The notes beneath the pieces were generated by a model, which was not told the DNA's origin, searched no databases, and saw nothing but the letters and a program-made list of their open reading frames with translations. Of a stretch of DNA of 64,000 bases, positions 16,742-25,571 are shown piece by piece (position 1 is the first letter of the stretch; every line of letters starts with the position of its first letter). The translations under genes were made by a program, and so were the position numbers. The stretch is from Spirochaetes bacterium GWE1_32_154 (lineage in GTDB: Bacteria; Spirochaetota; GWE2-31-10): contig MIAY01000036.1 in the NCBI GenBank assembly GCA_001829315.1, forward strand, positions 1-64,000. Reading direction: 5' to 3'.

Positions 16742-17889
16742 AAAATAAAGTAAAGCATAGTATTCTTTTAACCGGAGTGACAGGTCTTGTCGGCAGTCAC
16801 ATTTTGTTTGAATTACTCAGAAAAGCTACGCTGAACGGTGAAATTTTTAAAATTTATTTACTTACAAGAGGTAAGGGTAATAAAACCGGAAAAGAAAGAA
16901 TTGAAAAACTTCTCCAGAACCCGTATACACCGGATTTTATAAAAAACATTTGTCAAAAAAATATTGAATCCTTTATCGAATACATTTATGCAGATATCAA
17001 TGATGCAGACCTCACCGATAAAATACAATCAAAAGTCAGTAGTACAGAAAGATTATATGTTATTCATAGTGCCGGATCAGTAAATCTTTTCAATACTAGT
17101 GATGCTGAAAAAGATGTTCTACATAATAATTACAATGGAACTCATAATTTAATACGATCATTAAAAAACTACGATTATAAATTTATTTTCATAAGCACAG
17201 CTTTCAGCTCTGGTAAAGTAGATGGTGCACTTACCAGTGATTACAGAAAATTTTACGACAATTCCTGTGATGCCTTCAGGAATCCTTATGAACATTATAA
17301 AAATAAACTTGAAAATGAAATAATCAACCTTTGCGGTTCTCAAAATCGTCCATATCAAATCCTGAGACCCAGTGTAGTTTGCGGAAGGATGCTTGAAACT
17401 CCATTATATTACACAACAAAATTTGATGTAATATACGGTTGGACAAAATTTTTCTGGTCATTAAAACAGCGTGGAGTAAATGAAACGGTACGGGTAAGAG
17501 TCGGATCTGAAACCAGACTCAATATAGTTGCTGTGGATTATATTGCAAAAGTTGTATCTGAAGTTTATAACGATGATTCAGTCGAGTTTTTGAATATAGT
17601 ATCAGAGAGATCTGATTCAAACAGATGTTTTTATAAAACAATGCTTAATGCGATGGGAATTGACAATTTTATTTTTGTTGATGATATTCCTGCTGATCAG
17701 ACGATGGTAGAACGAACATATTACAAACTGTATGATAAAGTCTATGGTCCCTATAATAATAGTATATCGAATGAATATGATACCGCACATTTAAAATCCG
17801 TTATTCCGGACTCTATGCGCACACCCCCCGACTACGGACAGCTTGCCGTATTTGCAATGAACCATAATTTTGAAGAGGCATCACTTTAA
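16738..17889 (+). CDS. Thioester-reductase-like SDR (NAD-binding 4/male sterility family)
   Basis: A 383-residue Rossmann-fold reductase. The cofactor loop GVTGLVGSHI is at residues 13-22, a HSAGSVN strand follows, and the catalytic pair appears as YEHYKNK. The IYLLTRGKG segment and the IEYIYADIND strand resemble the terminal reductase (R) domains of NRPSs and carboxylic acid reductases, which reduce carrier-bound thioesters to aldehydes or alcohols with NAD(P)H. Here it is free-standing. It overlaps the hydrolase gene by 4 bases (ATGA). Together with the NRPS this implies reductive tailoring or release, although the NRPS also carries a thioesterase. It ends the operon before a hairpin. Confidence 0.75.
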   Translation: MKNKVKHSILLTGVTGLVGSHILFELLRKATLNGEIFKIYLLTRGKGNKTGKERIEKLLQNPYTPDFIKNICQKNIESFIEYIYADINDADLTDKIQSKVSSTERLYVIHSAGSVNLFNTSDAEKDVLHNNYNGTHNLIRSLKNYDYKFIFISTAFSSGKVDGALTSDYRKFYDNSCDAFRNPYEHYKNKLENEIINLCGSQNRPYQILRPSVVCGRMLETPLYYTTKFDVIYGWTKFFWSLKQRGVNETVRVRVGSETRLNIVAVDYIAKVVSEVYNDDSVEFLNIVSERSDSNRCFYKTMLNAMGIDNFIFVDDIPADQTMVERTYYKLYDKVYGPYNNSISNEYDTAHLKSVIPDSMRTPPDYGQLAVFAMNHNFEEASL

Positions 17890-17911
17890 AACTACTGCTA
17901 TTTAATATAAT

Positions 17912-17947
17912 TAGAGCATCCTTCATACACATAAACAGGATGCTCTA
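17912..17947 (+). terminator. Hairpin after the NRPS operon
   Basis: Perfect 11-bp arms (TAGAGCATCCT and AGGATGCTCTA) with a 14-base loop lie 23 bases after the SDR stop. No strong T tract follows, so this may be a factor-dependent terminator or transcript-end stabiliser. Confidence 0.55.
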
Positions 17948-17991
17948 TCCTGATATTGATACAACTGAAAGTTTTCCCGGAAGAAGTTCTC

Positions 17992-18020
17992 TTGACATAC
18001 ATTATAATTTTTCATATTAT
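17992..18020 (+). promoter_or_regulatory. Sigma70 promoter of the cyclase/cobamide genes
   Basis: TTGACA, a 17-base spacer and TATTAT form a near-consensus promoter 28 bases before the cyclase start codon. A TGAGGA ribosome binding site follows. This fits a short leader and constitutive transcription of the cyclase and the genes behind it. Confidence 0.75.
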
Positions 18021-18047
18021 TTTTAATCATATAACATGAGGATATAA

Positions 18048-19274
18048 ATGGATATAATTTTAAATCGATTTGCTTTACAGTATAAAAATTCCGGTGATTC
18101 ATTAATACGGTTTGTTAAAGTCCTTGTCATTTATAATCTGATAATGATCGTTCTATTATCAGGTGTAGCACTAAGTTATATTATAAGCAGAGTTGTCGGT
18201 TACGAAAGGGCAATAGCAAGTTCAATTATACTCATTATGGTAATCATTATTTCTCTCGTGATGATTTATGCGGGGAAATGCAAACAGTCTATTACGTTCT
18301 ATTTTTATACAACTGCAATTCTGATTGTTGCCGGTCGTTTTATTCAAGCCTTCAGCACACCTGAGTCAGCATTCACCTCGTATATTTATTACTATTATTA
18401 TTTAATCGTCTATGTCGCTGTTTTTGGCCGTAAAGTTATGATCCCGATTATTTCTATTTTGTTTATTATAACAAATTTTGCTGCATATTATATTGCCCGT
18501 GACCTGGTTGAACCATCTCATCTTGCTGTTTTAAAAACTGGTATATTCAACAGTGTCCCTGCATTAATTATTACCTTTGTTATTGCGTATGTAAATATCT
18601 GGCTTACCGATAAAAAAACAGAAGATATTATATCCCGTAATAAAAAACTTATTCAGGAAAATGAAAAAAATCTTGCCTTACAATTAATAATCAGACAGTA
18701 TATTCCAAAAACAACATGGGAAAAGGCAGATTTAAATTCCAACAACGCCATTCTTGAAATTCTGCAGGAAGATCGTGATTTATCATGTTTCTTTGTTGAT
18801 ATTGTTGATTTTACCTCATTTGCCGAGTCACACACGCCCACAGAAGTTGTGAAAATGTTAAACGAAACATTTCATCCGCTGGTTGACATTATTTATCAGC
18901 ACAATGGTGATATTGATAAATTCATCGGTGATTGTATTTTCGCCATTTTCCAGGATTCAAATGACTGTTTCAATGCAGCTATTCAAATCCAGGAAGCTAT
19001 GAAAAAAAGTAAATTTGAAGTACGGATTTCCATAAATACCGGAAAAGTTATTATTGGTAATGTTGGCGGAAAAAACAGAAAAGATAACACTTTAATCGGT
19101 GATACGGTAAATACAGCATCGAGACTGGAAAAAATCTGTCACCCCGGTGAATTAATTATTACTGATGCTTTCTGGCGTTCTCTATCGGTTCATTGTGCAC
19201 CGTATGCAACGGAATCGGTTAATTTAAAGGGTAAAGATATTGCTACTATAATTCATCGGGTTAAATGCAGTTAG
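18048..19274 (+). CDS. Class III adenylate/guanylate cyclase with membrane sensor domain
   Basis: A 408-residue protein. Residues about 20-195 contain six hydrophobic helices, a short linker (about 195-235) follows, and a catalytic CHD domain occupies about 240-400. Metal-binding Asp residues are in FFVDIVDFTSF and FIGDCIFAIF. The GDTVNTASRLE motif supplies the Asn and Arg that stabilise the transition state. All key residues needed for a homodimer are present, so it should make a cyclic nucleotide, probably cAMP, in response to a membrane-borne cue. It starts 28 bases after a strong promoter, and the cobU-like gene follows after 6 bases, so they are co-transcribed. Confidence 0.88.
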   Translation: MDIILNRFALQYKNSGDSLIRFVKVLVIYNLIMIVLLSGVALSYIISRVVGYERAIASSIILIMVIIISLVMIYAGKCKQSITFYFYTTAILIVAGRFIQAFSTPESAFTSYIYYYYYLIVYVAVFGRKVMIPIISILFIITNFAAYYIARDLVEPSHLAVLKTGIFNSVPALIITFVIAYVNIWLTDKKTEDIISRNKKLIQENEKNLALQLIIRQYIPKTTWEKADLNSNNAILEILQEDRDLSCFFVDIVDFTSFAESHTPTEVVKMLNETFHPLVDIIYQHNGDIDKFIGDCIFAIFQDSNDCFNAAIQIQEAMKKSKFEVRISINTGKVIIGNVGGKNRKDNTLIGDTVNTASRLEKICHPGELIITDAFWRSLSVHCAPYATESVNLKGKDIATIIHRVKCS

Positions 19275-19280
19275 GAAAAA

Positions 19281-20564
19281 ATGAGTAAAATTACACTGAT
19301 AATCGGCGGTATTCGAAGCGGAAAATCGCATTTTGCAGAGAAAAAAACATTAGAATGGGCTACAAATCCAATCTACATCGCAACGGGAATCCCGTTTGAC
19401 AAAGAAATGGAAGAACGGGTTGCAATTCATAAAAAGCGCCGGAAAAATGATTTTGAAACAATCGAAGAACCGCTTGATGTTAATTCAGTTCTACAAAACA
19501 TTCACCATCGAACGATTCTGATTGATTGTATGACTCTCAATATTTCCAACAGATTACTTCGCAATGAGAATAATGACCTGGCATTTCATATTGCCGATTT
19601 AGATAATTACCTGCACACGATGATTTCTATAATTCGCACCAACAATCTGCGTGTTTTTTTTGTATCAAATGAAGTAGGTACTTCACCGGTTTCAATAAAC
19701 CGACTCGGGCGTTTTTTTCAGGATTTACAGGGAAGATTAAATTGTATAATCGCATCGGCATCTGATGAAGTGTATATGTTAGAATGCGGGATTCCAAGAT
19801 TATTAAAGAAAAAGTCAAATCGCCCGTTTAAACTGAGTGCACCATCGTATGTTCTGCCTTCTGATTATATTTCAAATGTGGTGTACCTTCAGGATAAAGT
19901 TGATGATATTCAGTTATTACTTTTTGATTCAACCGCCGATGATCCGCTATTTAAAGATGAGACTTTTTTCACTTTGCAATATTTAATGAACGGGAGCGGG
20001 TTTACCTTTTCAGCACACATGAGTGCAATGCCAGCTTCAGACAATGATTTTGAAATCAAAATAAATGAATTCAGCAGAATAATCGAGAAACTTTTGACTT
20101 TGAATGTTACTCATTACACAGTTCATTACGATTTGCCGGTGATAGATAACGATTCTCAATATCCCATAGTAAAAAAGAAGTATGATGCATTGTGTATCAA
20201 TTTTATTACCTGTTTAAAAGAAAAATTCCCGACAATCGACCTGAACCTCGAAAATGTAAAAACGAAATTATCCGCATTGGATGATGTAGTTAAAGCCTGC
20301 ACTATTTCGTATTGCGCCGATATCGGACATTATTTATTACAGGGTTTCAATCTGCAGGATATTTCCGAACGGCTTGATACAATTTCAGTGATTCATTTGC
20401 ACGGGTTAAAAGAAACAGGTAACGGTATTAAAGATCACGAAGCATTTACCGGTAACCTTGAAGTTTTTTGTATTTTAGAGAAATTTACCGGTGTTGTTAC
20501 AATCGAAAATTATCATACAGAAAGTTTAAAAAAGAGTATCTCGTATATTGATTTATATTTTTAG
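19281..20564 (+). CDS. cobU: CobU (adenosylcobinamide kinase/guanylyltransferase) fused to a CbiR-like TIM-barrel domain
   Basis: A 427-residue bifunctional protein. Residues 1-180 are CobU: P-loop GGIRSGKS at 9-16, the guanylylated His in VAIHKKRR (His50) and VSNEVGTSPVS...GRFFQDLQGRLN. It would phosphorylate adenosylcobinamide and attach GMP. Residues about 195-427 form an AP-endonuclase-2/xylose-isomerase-like barrel with metal-site motifs HYTVHYD, LNLENVK, ADIGH, IHLHG and VTIENYH. This barrel, next to CobU and CobS, best fits CbiR, the phosphodiesterase that removes the lower ligand of foreign cobamides for remodelling. The CobU part is secure; the CbiR assignment is inferred from fold and context. 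Confidence 0.8.
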   Translation: MSKITLIIGGIRSGKSHFAEKKTLEWATNPIYIATGIPFDKEMEERVAIHKKRRKNDFETIEEPLDVNSVLQNIHHRTILIDCMTLNISNRLLRNENNDLAFHIADLDNYLHTMISIIRTNNLRVFFVSNEVGTSPVSINRLGRFFQDLQGRLNCIIASASDEVYMLECGIPRLLKKKSNRPFKLSAPSYVLPSDYISNVVYLQDKVDDIQLLLFDSTADDPLFKDETFFTLQYLMNGSGFTFSAHMSAMPASDNDFEIKINEFSRIIEKLLTLNVTHYTVHYDLPVIDNDSQYPIVKKKYDALCINFITCLKEKFPTIDLNLENVKTKLSALDDVVKACTISYCADIGHYLLQGFNLQDISERLDTISVIHLHGLKETGNGIKDHEAFTGNLEVFCILEKFTGVVTIENYHTESLKKSISYIDLYF

Positions 20565-20596
20565 TCTGGAGAACCTCTTAACAAGCGGAGTTTATT

Positions 20597-21367
20597 TTGA
20601 AACGATTTATCGGGATAATGCAATTTCTTACAACAATACCATTACCGTTTAATACGGGAATTGACACCAATTTTCATAAAAGTGCAGTCTATTTTCCTGT
20701 AGTCGGGCTGATTTTAGGTCTAATCTATGCAGGATCAGCTTTTTTTCTCAATCGTATAATTGAACCGGCTTTATTGAGCGTTATTATAGTTTTCATTCAA
20801 GTGATAATGACCGGTGGACTTCACATTGACGGTTTTGGCGATACTGCCGATGGTTTATTCAGTTACAGAGACCGCGAGAGAATACTTGAAATCATGAAAG
20901 ACCCCAGATTAGGCACGAACGGTTTTATCGGGATTTTCTTTCTACTCACATTTAAGATCATTTTGACCTATTATATTCTCATACACTCACTTGTTTTGTA
21001 TATTGTATTCATGCCGGTTTTTGGCAGGTTTGCACAAATATGCACCGGTTTTATTTCAAAACCGGCGAAAGAAAATGGAATGGGGAACATTTTCATCGGT
21101 AAAATATCAAAAGGGCTTTTTACCGCCACTTGTACCATTACCATTATTATACTTACAATAATTTCGTTTTCATTCAAATGCAGTTATATGGCTATTTTCA
21201 TTTTTATACCGTTTATGGCTTTCAGCATTATACTTATCAGACAGTTTGTTTATAAAAAAATCAATGGCTTAACCGGTGATGTCTTAGGTGCAATAAGTGA
21301 AAGTATTGAAGTTATATTTTTAAGCTATGTGCTTATTTACAACATGTTATTCACACTAAAACTATAA
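20597..21367 (+). CDS. cobS: Adenosylcobinamide-GDP ribazoletransferase (cobalamin synthase)
   Basis: A 256-residue membrane protein with about six helices and the CobS signature GGLHIDGFGDTADGLFSY, the metal-binding Asp cluster, followed by RILEIMKDPRLGTNGFIG. It joins adenosylcobinamide-GDP to alpha-ribazole (phosphate) to complete the cobamide. The start is TTG, supported by GCGGAG 7 bases upstream. It follows the CobU-CbiR fusion by 32 bases, so one transcript would encode salvage, possible remodelling and assembly. cobT and cobC are not in the window. Its 3' end overlaps the convergent radC gene by 31 bases. Confidence 0.93.
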   Translation: MKRFIGIMQFLTTIPLPFNTGIDTNFHKSAVYFPVVGLILGLIYAGSAFFLNRIIEPALLSVIIVFIQVIMTGGLHIDGFGDTADGLFSYRDRERILEIMKDPRLGTNGFIGIFFLLTFKIILTYYILIHSLVLYIVFMPVFGRFAQICTGFISKPAKENGMGNIFIGKISKGLFTATCTITIIILTIISFSFKCSYMAIFIFIPFMAFSIILIRQFVYKKINGLTGDVLGAISESIEVIFLSYVLIYNMLFTLKL

Positions 21368-21999
21368 TAATCATTTTTCGTAACAATAACATGGTCGAGT
21401 ACTGCAATATCCATTATTTCACCAACGATTTTCAGCTTTCTTGTCATATTAATATCATCCTCACTCGGCTCGAGACTTCCTGACGGATGATTATGCACAA
21501 ATATCACACTTGCTGCCCGGTCCCGTAGAGCATACGCAAAAATCTCGCGCGGATGAACCAGCGTTTTATTCATTGTACCTATAAACAAAACCCGCCGTTT
21601 AATTAAGGCCGCAGAACCATTCAATGTTATTAGTATAAAATATTCCTGCCTTTTATCGGTTATGTTATGAACAAGTTTATAAATATCTGAAGCAGATTCT
21701 ATTCTTTTTGATTGAATGGCTTTGTATCTTTTTGAATATTCAATGCAGGCTAAAATCTTTAATGTTTTCGCGTCCCCCATACCGGTGAATTTTCTAAGAC
21801 CGGTATAGGATATTGAACCATCATGTGCCTTGATAAAACCGTCTAAATCCTTCGCCAGTGAATACACATTTTTACCTTTAACGCCGGTTTGTAATATGAT
21901 TGATAAAAGCTCTGAATCGGTTAATGCACTTTCGCCTCTTTCTAATAATTTTTCCCGTGGCTTGATATCGGTCATTACTTTCATTTCATATTTTTCCAT
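21337..21999 (-). CDS. radC: RadC family JAB-domain protein
   Basis: A 220-residue RadC-type protein. The N-terminal helix-hairpin-helix-like part includes PREKLLERGESALTDSELL, and the C-terminal JAB/MPN metalloprotease-like domain has FVHNHPSGSLEPSEDD, the JAMM zinc ligands His, His and Asp. RadC proteins are associated with DNA repair or replication but their biochemical role is unsettled. The ATG at 21999 is preferred to the upstream TTG because GAGGAG lies 6-9 bases before it. It is the last gene of the pdxJ operon and overlaps cobS tail to tail. Confidence 0.92.
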   Translation of the reverse strand: MEKYEMKVMTDIKPREKLLERGESALTDSELLSIILQTGVKGKNVYSLAKDLDGFIKAHDGSISYTGLRKFTGMGDAKTLKILACIEYSKRYKAIQSKRIESASDIYKLVHNITDKRQEYFILITLNGSAALIKRRVLFIGTMNKTLVHPREIFAYALRDRAASVIFVHNHPSGSLEPSEDDINMTRKLKIVGEIMDIAVLDHVIVTKNDYYSFSVNNML

Positions 22000-22055
22000 T
22001 TTTTCACTCCTCAATACATTAAAGCGAAAAAAGTGAAAACACTATGGAAAATCAG

Positions 22056-22664
22056 TTAACTTTTTTTTAAAATAACAATGTTTCTCTCTTTTTCCGGCAT
22101 TTGATCGGCAATTTTGAATATTTCAGAATGAATTGAATATTTTTTTGCGGTTAATCCAAGTTCCTCATTGATTGTTTCAACTCTTCCCTTGAATAAAATA
22201 TAGGTAACATCACTATTAAAATATAATTGAGTCATATCAATTATTTCGTTAATCGGTTTAAATCCGCGACAGGTAATAACATCTGTTTTTACAATAAATT
22301 CATTCACTAAACCATTATTAACCGTTACATTAGTCAGTTTTAAATGGTTAACAGCATCATAAAGATACTTCGCTTTTTTAGGGCTTTTTTCAACAAGATG
22401 TATTGTGCTTTCACTAAAAACAATACCAAGCAGAAGTCCGGGAAAGCCACCGCCTGAACCAAGATCGGTTATGCTTTTATAACCTTTGAAATAATTAAAC
22501 CCGGCAAGACAATCGTATATATGTTCCAGAAGTATCGTGTTGACTTCTAATTTTCTTGAAATCAGGTTTAATTCTGAATTTTTCACAAGAAGAAAATCAA
22601 TAAATTGAGCTATTTTTTTTGTTTTTTTAGTATCAATCCCTGCTTTTTCGATAAGTGTTTTCAA
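22056..22664 (-). CDS. rsmG: 16S rRNA (guanine-527-N7)-methyltransferase
   Basis: A 202-residue SAM methyltransferase matching RsmG/GidB. The SAM motif ITDLGSGGGFPGLLLGI is at about 64-80, and HLVEKSPKKAKYL and VITCRGFKPI follow in the usual order. It methylates G527 of 16S rRNA at N7. It lies 19 bases after truA in the same operon. The length is normal. Confidence 0.93.
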   Translation of the reverse strand: MKTLIEKAGIDTKKTKKIAQFIDFLLVKNSELNLISRKLEVNTILLEHIYDCLAGFNYFKGYKSITDLGSGGGFPGLLLGIVFSESTIHLVEKSPKKAKYLYDAVNHLKLTNVTVNNGLVNEFIVKTDVITCRGFKPINEIIDMTQLYFNSDVTYILFKGRVETINEELGLTAKKYSIHSEIFKIADQMPEKERNIVILKKS

Positions 22665-22683
22665 ATAATCGGTTTCAATTGTG

Positions 22684-23445
22684 TTAATAGTGTATCTCCT
22701 CTGTGTTGTAATATGCTTTTTTAAATACCAGCCCCGTTGGTGGTAATGTCTTTCCTGCTTTTACTCTGTCTTTTGATAGTATAATTTCCTGAATAACCGA
22801 TGCCGGTGCTTCTTTTTTGTGAAGTCCGACTAATGTTCCTGTTAAAATCCGCACCATATTATGGAGGAAACCGGAACCTTTTATTTTTAATATAATAAGA
22901 TTCCCATGTCTTTCCGCTTTGTATGAGTAAATTAATCGCCTTTTAACTCTGCTTGCATCCATTGAAGAACAAAATGCAGTAAAATCATGCTCTCCTATAA
23001 ATTCAGCACAATATTCATTAAGTATATCAGTATCAAGATGCTCTCTTATATGCGTTGCAAATCGTGACTGTATTGCATCGGGAAACCGTGTATTAATAAT
23101 GGAATACCAGTATTCTCTTGCAACAGCATCAAATCGGGAACTAAATGATTCACTGACAAACTCGCAATGAGTCACCCGGATTGAGAGGGGTAATGAAGAA
23201 TTAAGCGCCCGAATCCAGTTATGTTCTTTTAGATTAGGCTGGCTCGTCTTAAAATTGACAACCTGTCCCTCTGCATGAACGCCTTTATCGGTTCTTCCTG
23301 CACAAACAATTTCAACTGGATGATTAGCTATCCGGCTGATTGATTGTATAAGTTCACCGGCGATTGTCGGTACATCAGATTGCTGGGCTTGAAAACCAAA
23401 GTAATCAGTTCCGTCATACGAAACAATAAGTTTAACATTATGCAT
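22684..23445 (-). CDS. truA: tRNA pseudouridine(38-40) synthase
   Basis: A 253-residue TruA homologue with the N-terminal KLIVSYDGTDYFGFQAQ motif, the catalytic Asp in CAGRTDKGVHAEGQ and the C-terminal GSGFLHNMVRILTG motif. It converts uridines 38-40 of the anticodon stem-loop to pseudouridine. Its start overlaps the end of the DUF2225 gene by 8 bases, so translation is probably coupled. Confidence 0.95.
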   Translation of the reverse strand: MHNVKLIVSYDGTDYFGFQAQQSDVPTIAGELIQSISRIANHPVEIVCAGRTDKGVHAEGQVVNFKTSQPNLKEHNWIRALNSSLPLSIRVTHCEFVSESFSSRFDAVAREYWYSIINTRFPDAIQSRFATHIREHLDTDILNEYCAEFIGEHDFTAFCSSMDASRVKRRLIYSYKAERHGNLIILKIKGSGFLHNMVRILTGTLVGLHKKEAPASVIQEIILSKDRVKAGKTLPPTGLVFKKAYYNTEEIHY

Positions 23446-24307
23446 TTAATTCGTTAACTTCCTTTGTGATTTCTTCAAAGAAATGACGTGCTTTATCAAG
23501 AATCTCTTTTGGTTTGTTTGCATCTGATTTTCCCATACCGAAAAGTTTACCGTAATAGAGTTTTGCCTCTTCTAAATCTTTTAACCTGACTTCTTTTACT
23601 TCTTTTTCTCCGTATTTTACGGTTAATGTAGCGATTAAATAAGTGATTCCGTCATAACCATAATCTTTATCGATATCAGGACCAAGCGAACTCATTGTTT
23701 CCAGAACCTGTACTTTTGACTGATTAAGTTCTATCGCATATTTATAGAGGAAAAGTGCTTTTTTAAAGAACGCAGCAGCAAGAAAATCATAATATTGACC
23801 TGTTTTATCAAGTTCAAGATCTTCAAAAAGAAAAGCTGCTTTTATAGCACACATTGCCTGTTTAATTACAGGGGTGAATTTTTTCGGAAATGCGTCATAA
23901 CATTCAATAGCTAACGCATACGCTGCAGATCCTGATTCCAATGTTCTTGTTTTCGTATAATCCACTAATGTACCTGCAATTTTATTGGCAAATTCAATTC
24001 TATCCTGTGCACCCGAGCGTAAAATATCAATTGCTTCCTGAGGAGTTTTTAGAAAATCCTGTGGCATCGATGAGAAATAACAATCAGGACATACAACGGG
24101 AGAATATATAAGAGGGAAAACTTTTCCGAATTTTTGACCCGGCTTATATCGTCTGTGAAGTAATTCTGTTAAATCATCAGCAATCATTCTACCGCCACCG
24201 GTCTGTAATTTTTCAATATAAAATTCATGTCCGCATACCGGGCATTCTATTGATTTATCTGAAAGATATGTTAACCCTTTTACATAACTATCCTCATCTG
24301 CAAACAT
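23438..24307 (-). CDS. DUF2225 family protein
   Basis: A 289-residue DUF2225 protein. The N-terminal region has two zinc-ribbon-like cysteine pairs, CPVCGHEF and, about 45 residues later, VVCPDCYFSSMPQDF. The remainder is helical and resembles tetratricopeptide-like repeats (AIECYDAFP, FLYKYAIELNQSKVQ). The function is unknown. It is embedded between acpS and truA, with AGGAGG before ATG. Such genes are common in spirochaetes and clostridia, which weakly supports the lineage call. Confidence 0.8.
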   Translation of the reverse strand: MFADEDSYVKGLTYLSDKSIECPVCGHEFYIEKLQTGGGRMIADDLTELLHRRYKPGQKFGKVFPLIYSPVVCPDCYFSSMPQDFLKTPQEAIDILRSGAQDRIEFANKIAGTLVDYTKTRTLESGSAAYALAIECYDAFPKKFTPVIKQAMCAIKAAFLFEDLELDKTGQYYDFLAAAFFKKALFLYKYAIELNQSKVQVLETMSSLGPDIDKDYGYDGITYLIATLTVKYGEKEVKEVRLKDLEEAKLYYGKLFGMGKSDANKPKEILDKARHFFEEITKEVNELNA

Positions 24308-24315
24308 AATTCCTC

Positions 24316-24681
24316 CTATTCAATTATCACAACTGCAACGGCAAGTGATTTTTCATGACTGATTGTTACATGAATCTTTATAATCCCGTTTTTCTCTATA
24401 GTTTCTTTTGTTTTCCCCGACAGGCATATGGACGGCCTTCCAAGTTCATCGTTTATGATTTCAATTTCATCGAGACTGATACCATTGCTTATTCCGGTTC
24501 CCACTGCTTTTGAAAAAGCCTCTTTTGCTGCAAATCGAGCTGCGAGTGACTCTGAGGATCTTTTTTTTGGCATGCAATAATTCTGTTCATTCTGTGTAAA
24601 CACACGGTCTAAAAATGCCTGATTGGTCTTTAACCGGTCAAACCGTGAAACTTCACATATATCAATACCTACTCCGAGCAT
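24316..24681 (-). CDS. acpS: Holo-[acyl-carrier-protein] synthase
   Basis: A 121-residue phosphopantetheinyl transferase of the AcpS type. GVGIDICEV carries the first metal-binding Asp and SLAARFAAKEAFSKAVG carries the Glu and Lys. It activates acyl carrier protein and, in some organisms, other carrier proteins, so it might serve the NRPS PCP if no Sfp-type enzyme exists. It overlaps pdxJ by 13 bases, an arrangement also common in Proteobacteria. Confidence 0.93.
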   Translation of the reverse strand: MLGVGIDICEVSRFDRLKTNQAFLDRVFTQNEQNYCMPKKRSSESLAARFAAKEAFSKAVGTGISNGISLDEIEIINDELGRPSICLSGKTKETIEKNGIIKIHVTISHEKSLAVAVVIIE

Positions 24682-25409
24682 AATACTGCTGCTTCTCTTA
24701 TTAACCGTTTCATTTCCCGCACAGAGTTGGAAAGCCCGTCAAAAATACTTCGAGTAATAATTGAATACCCGATATTGAGTTCTTTAATCTCTTTTATTCT
24801 ACATAATGCCTGTGTATTATGATATGTTAAACCGTGACCGGCGCAAACTTTCAAACCGGCACCATCTGCTTCTTTAGAAAAATGAGCAATGTCATATAAT
24901 AAAGAAGATTGTTCTTCGTGCGTTGCTGTTGAATATTTACCTGTGTGAATCTCAATTTCATCAGCACCTATTTGTATGCAGTTCTCGATTATTGCAGTAT
25001 TTGCTTCAATAAACAGACTGACTTTTATACCGGCATCTTTTAATTTTTGTGTGAATTTTTTTACTATTGCAAGCTGTGCAGGATCGGTAATATTTAAACC
25101 GCCTTCAGTGGTGACCTCTTCTCGTTTTTCAGGAACGAGCGTGACTTTGTATGGTTTTGCTTTTAAAGCATGAGCTAATACATTTTCGTTGCATGCCATT
25201 TCAAGATTCAAATACGTTGTAATATTATCTTTTAAAACATACAAATCGTTATCTTTAATATGCCGTCTATCCTCTCTCAAATGAATTGTTATAAAATCAC
25301 CACCGGATGCCTCTACGATTGATGCTGCATACACGAGCGATGGAAAAAAGTCACCCCGTGCATTTCGCAATGTTGCTATATGATCTATGTTTATTCCTAA
25401 TTGTATCAA
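24669..25409 (-). CDS. pdxJ: Pyridoxine 5'-phosphate synthase
   Basis: A 246-residue TIM-barrel enzyme with the PdxJ signatures LGINIDHIATLRNARG, FITIHLREDRRHI and VCAGHGLTYHN. It condenses 1-deoxyxylulose 5-phosphate with 3-amino-2-oxopropyl phosphate in DXP-dependent vitamin B6 synthesis. The start is TTG, backed by AAGGGGAG 7 bases upstream. It heads the minus-strand operon pdxJ-acpS-DUF2225-truA-rsmG-radC. Confidence 0.95.
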   Translation of the reverse strand: MIQLGINIDHIATLRNARGDFFPSLVYAASIVEASGGDFITIHLREDRRHIKDNDLYVLKDNITTYLNLEMACNENVLAHALKAKPYKVTLVPEKREEVTTEGGLNITDPAQLAIVKKFTQKLKDAGIKVSLFIEANTAIIENCIQIGADEIEIHTGKYSTATHEEQSSLLYDIAHFSKEADGAGLKVCAGHGLTYHNTQALCRIKEIKELNIGYSIITRSIFDGLSNSVREMKRLIREAAVLCSE

Positions 25410-25539
25410 AATATACTCCCCTTTCTTTCATATCTTAATGAAGGTAACCAATTGTTAAGTCTTAATAATCTTTAATACTAACAAAATTTGACTAATGAAT
25501 CAAGATGAAAATAAATAGATTTCCATCTCAACTATAACC

Positions 25540-25568
25540 TTGTCATTTACTTTTAAAATTGGTATATA
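25540..25568 (+). promoter_or_regulatory. Promoter candidate of ttcA
   Basis: TTGTCA, a 17-base spacer and TATATA end 3 bases before the ttcA ATG. If used, the transcript would start at or near the start codon, giving a leaderless or nearly leaderless mRNA. No ribosome binding site precedes the ATG, which agrees with this. Confidence 0.4.
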
Positions 25569-25571
25569 TCC

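Noticed and set aside
17960-17980. Shared word with 48165-48185 (ACTGAAAGTTTTCCC)
   Set aside because: Only about 15 bases match and the flanks diverge, so it is not evidence of a repeat family.
17890-18047. A cobalamin riboswitch before the cobamide genes
   Set aside because: The short region holds a hairpin and a promoter only; there is no B12-box-like sequence.
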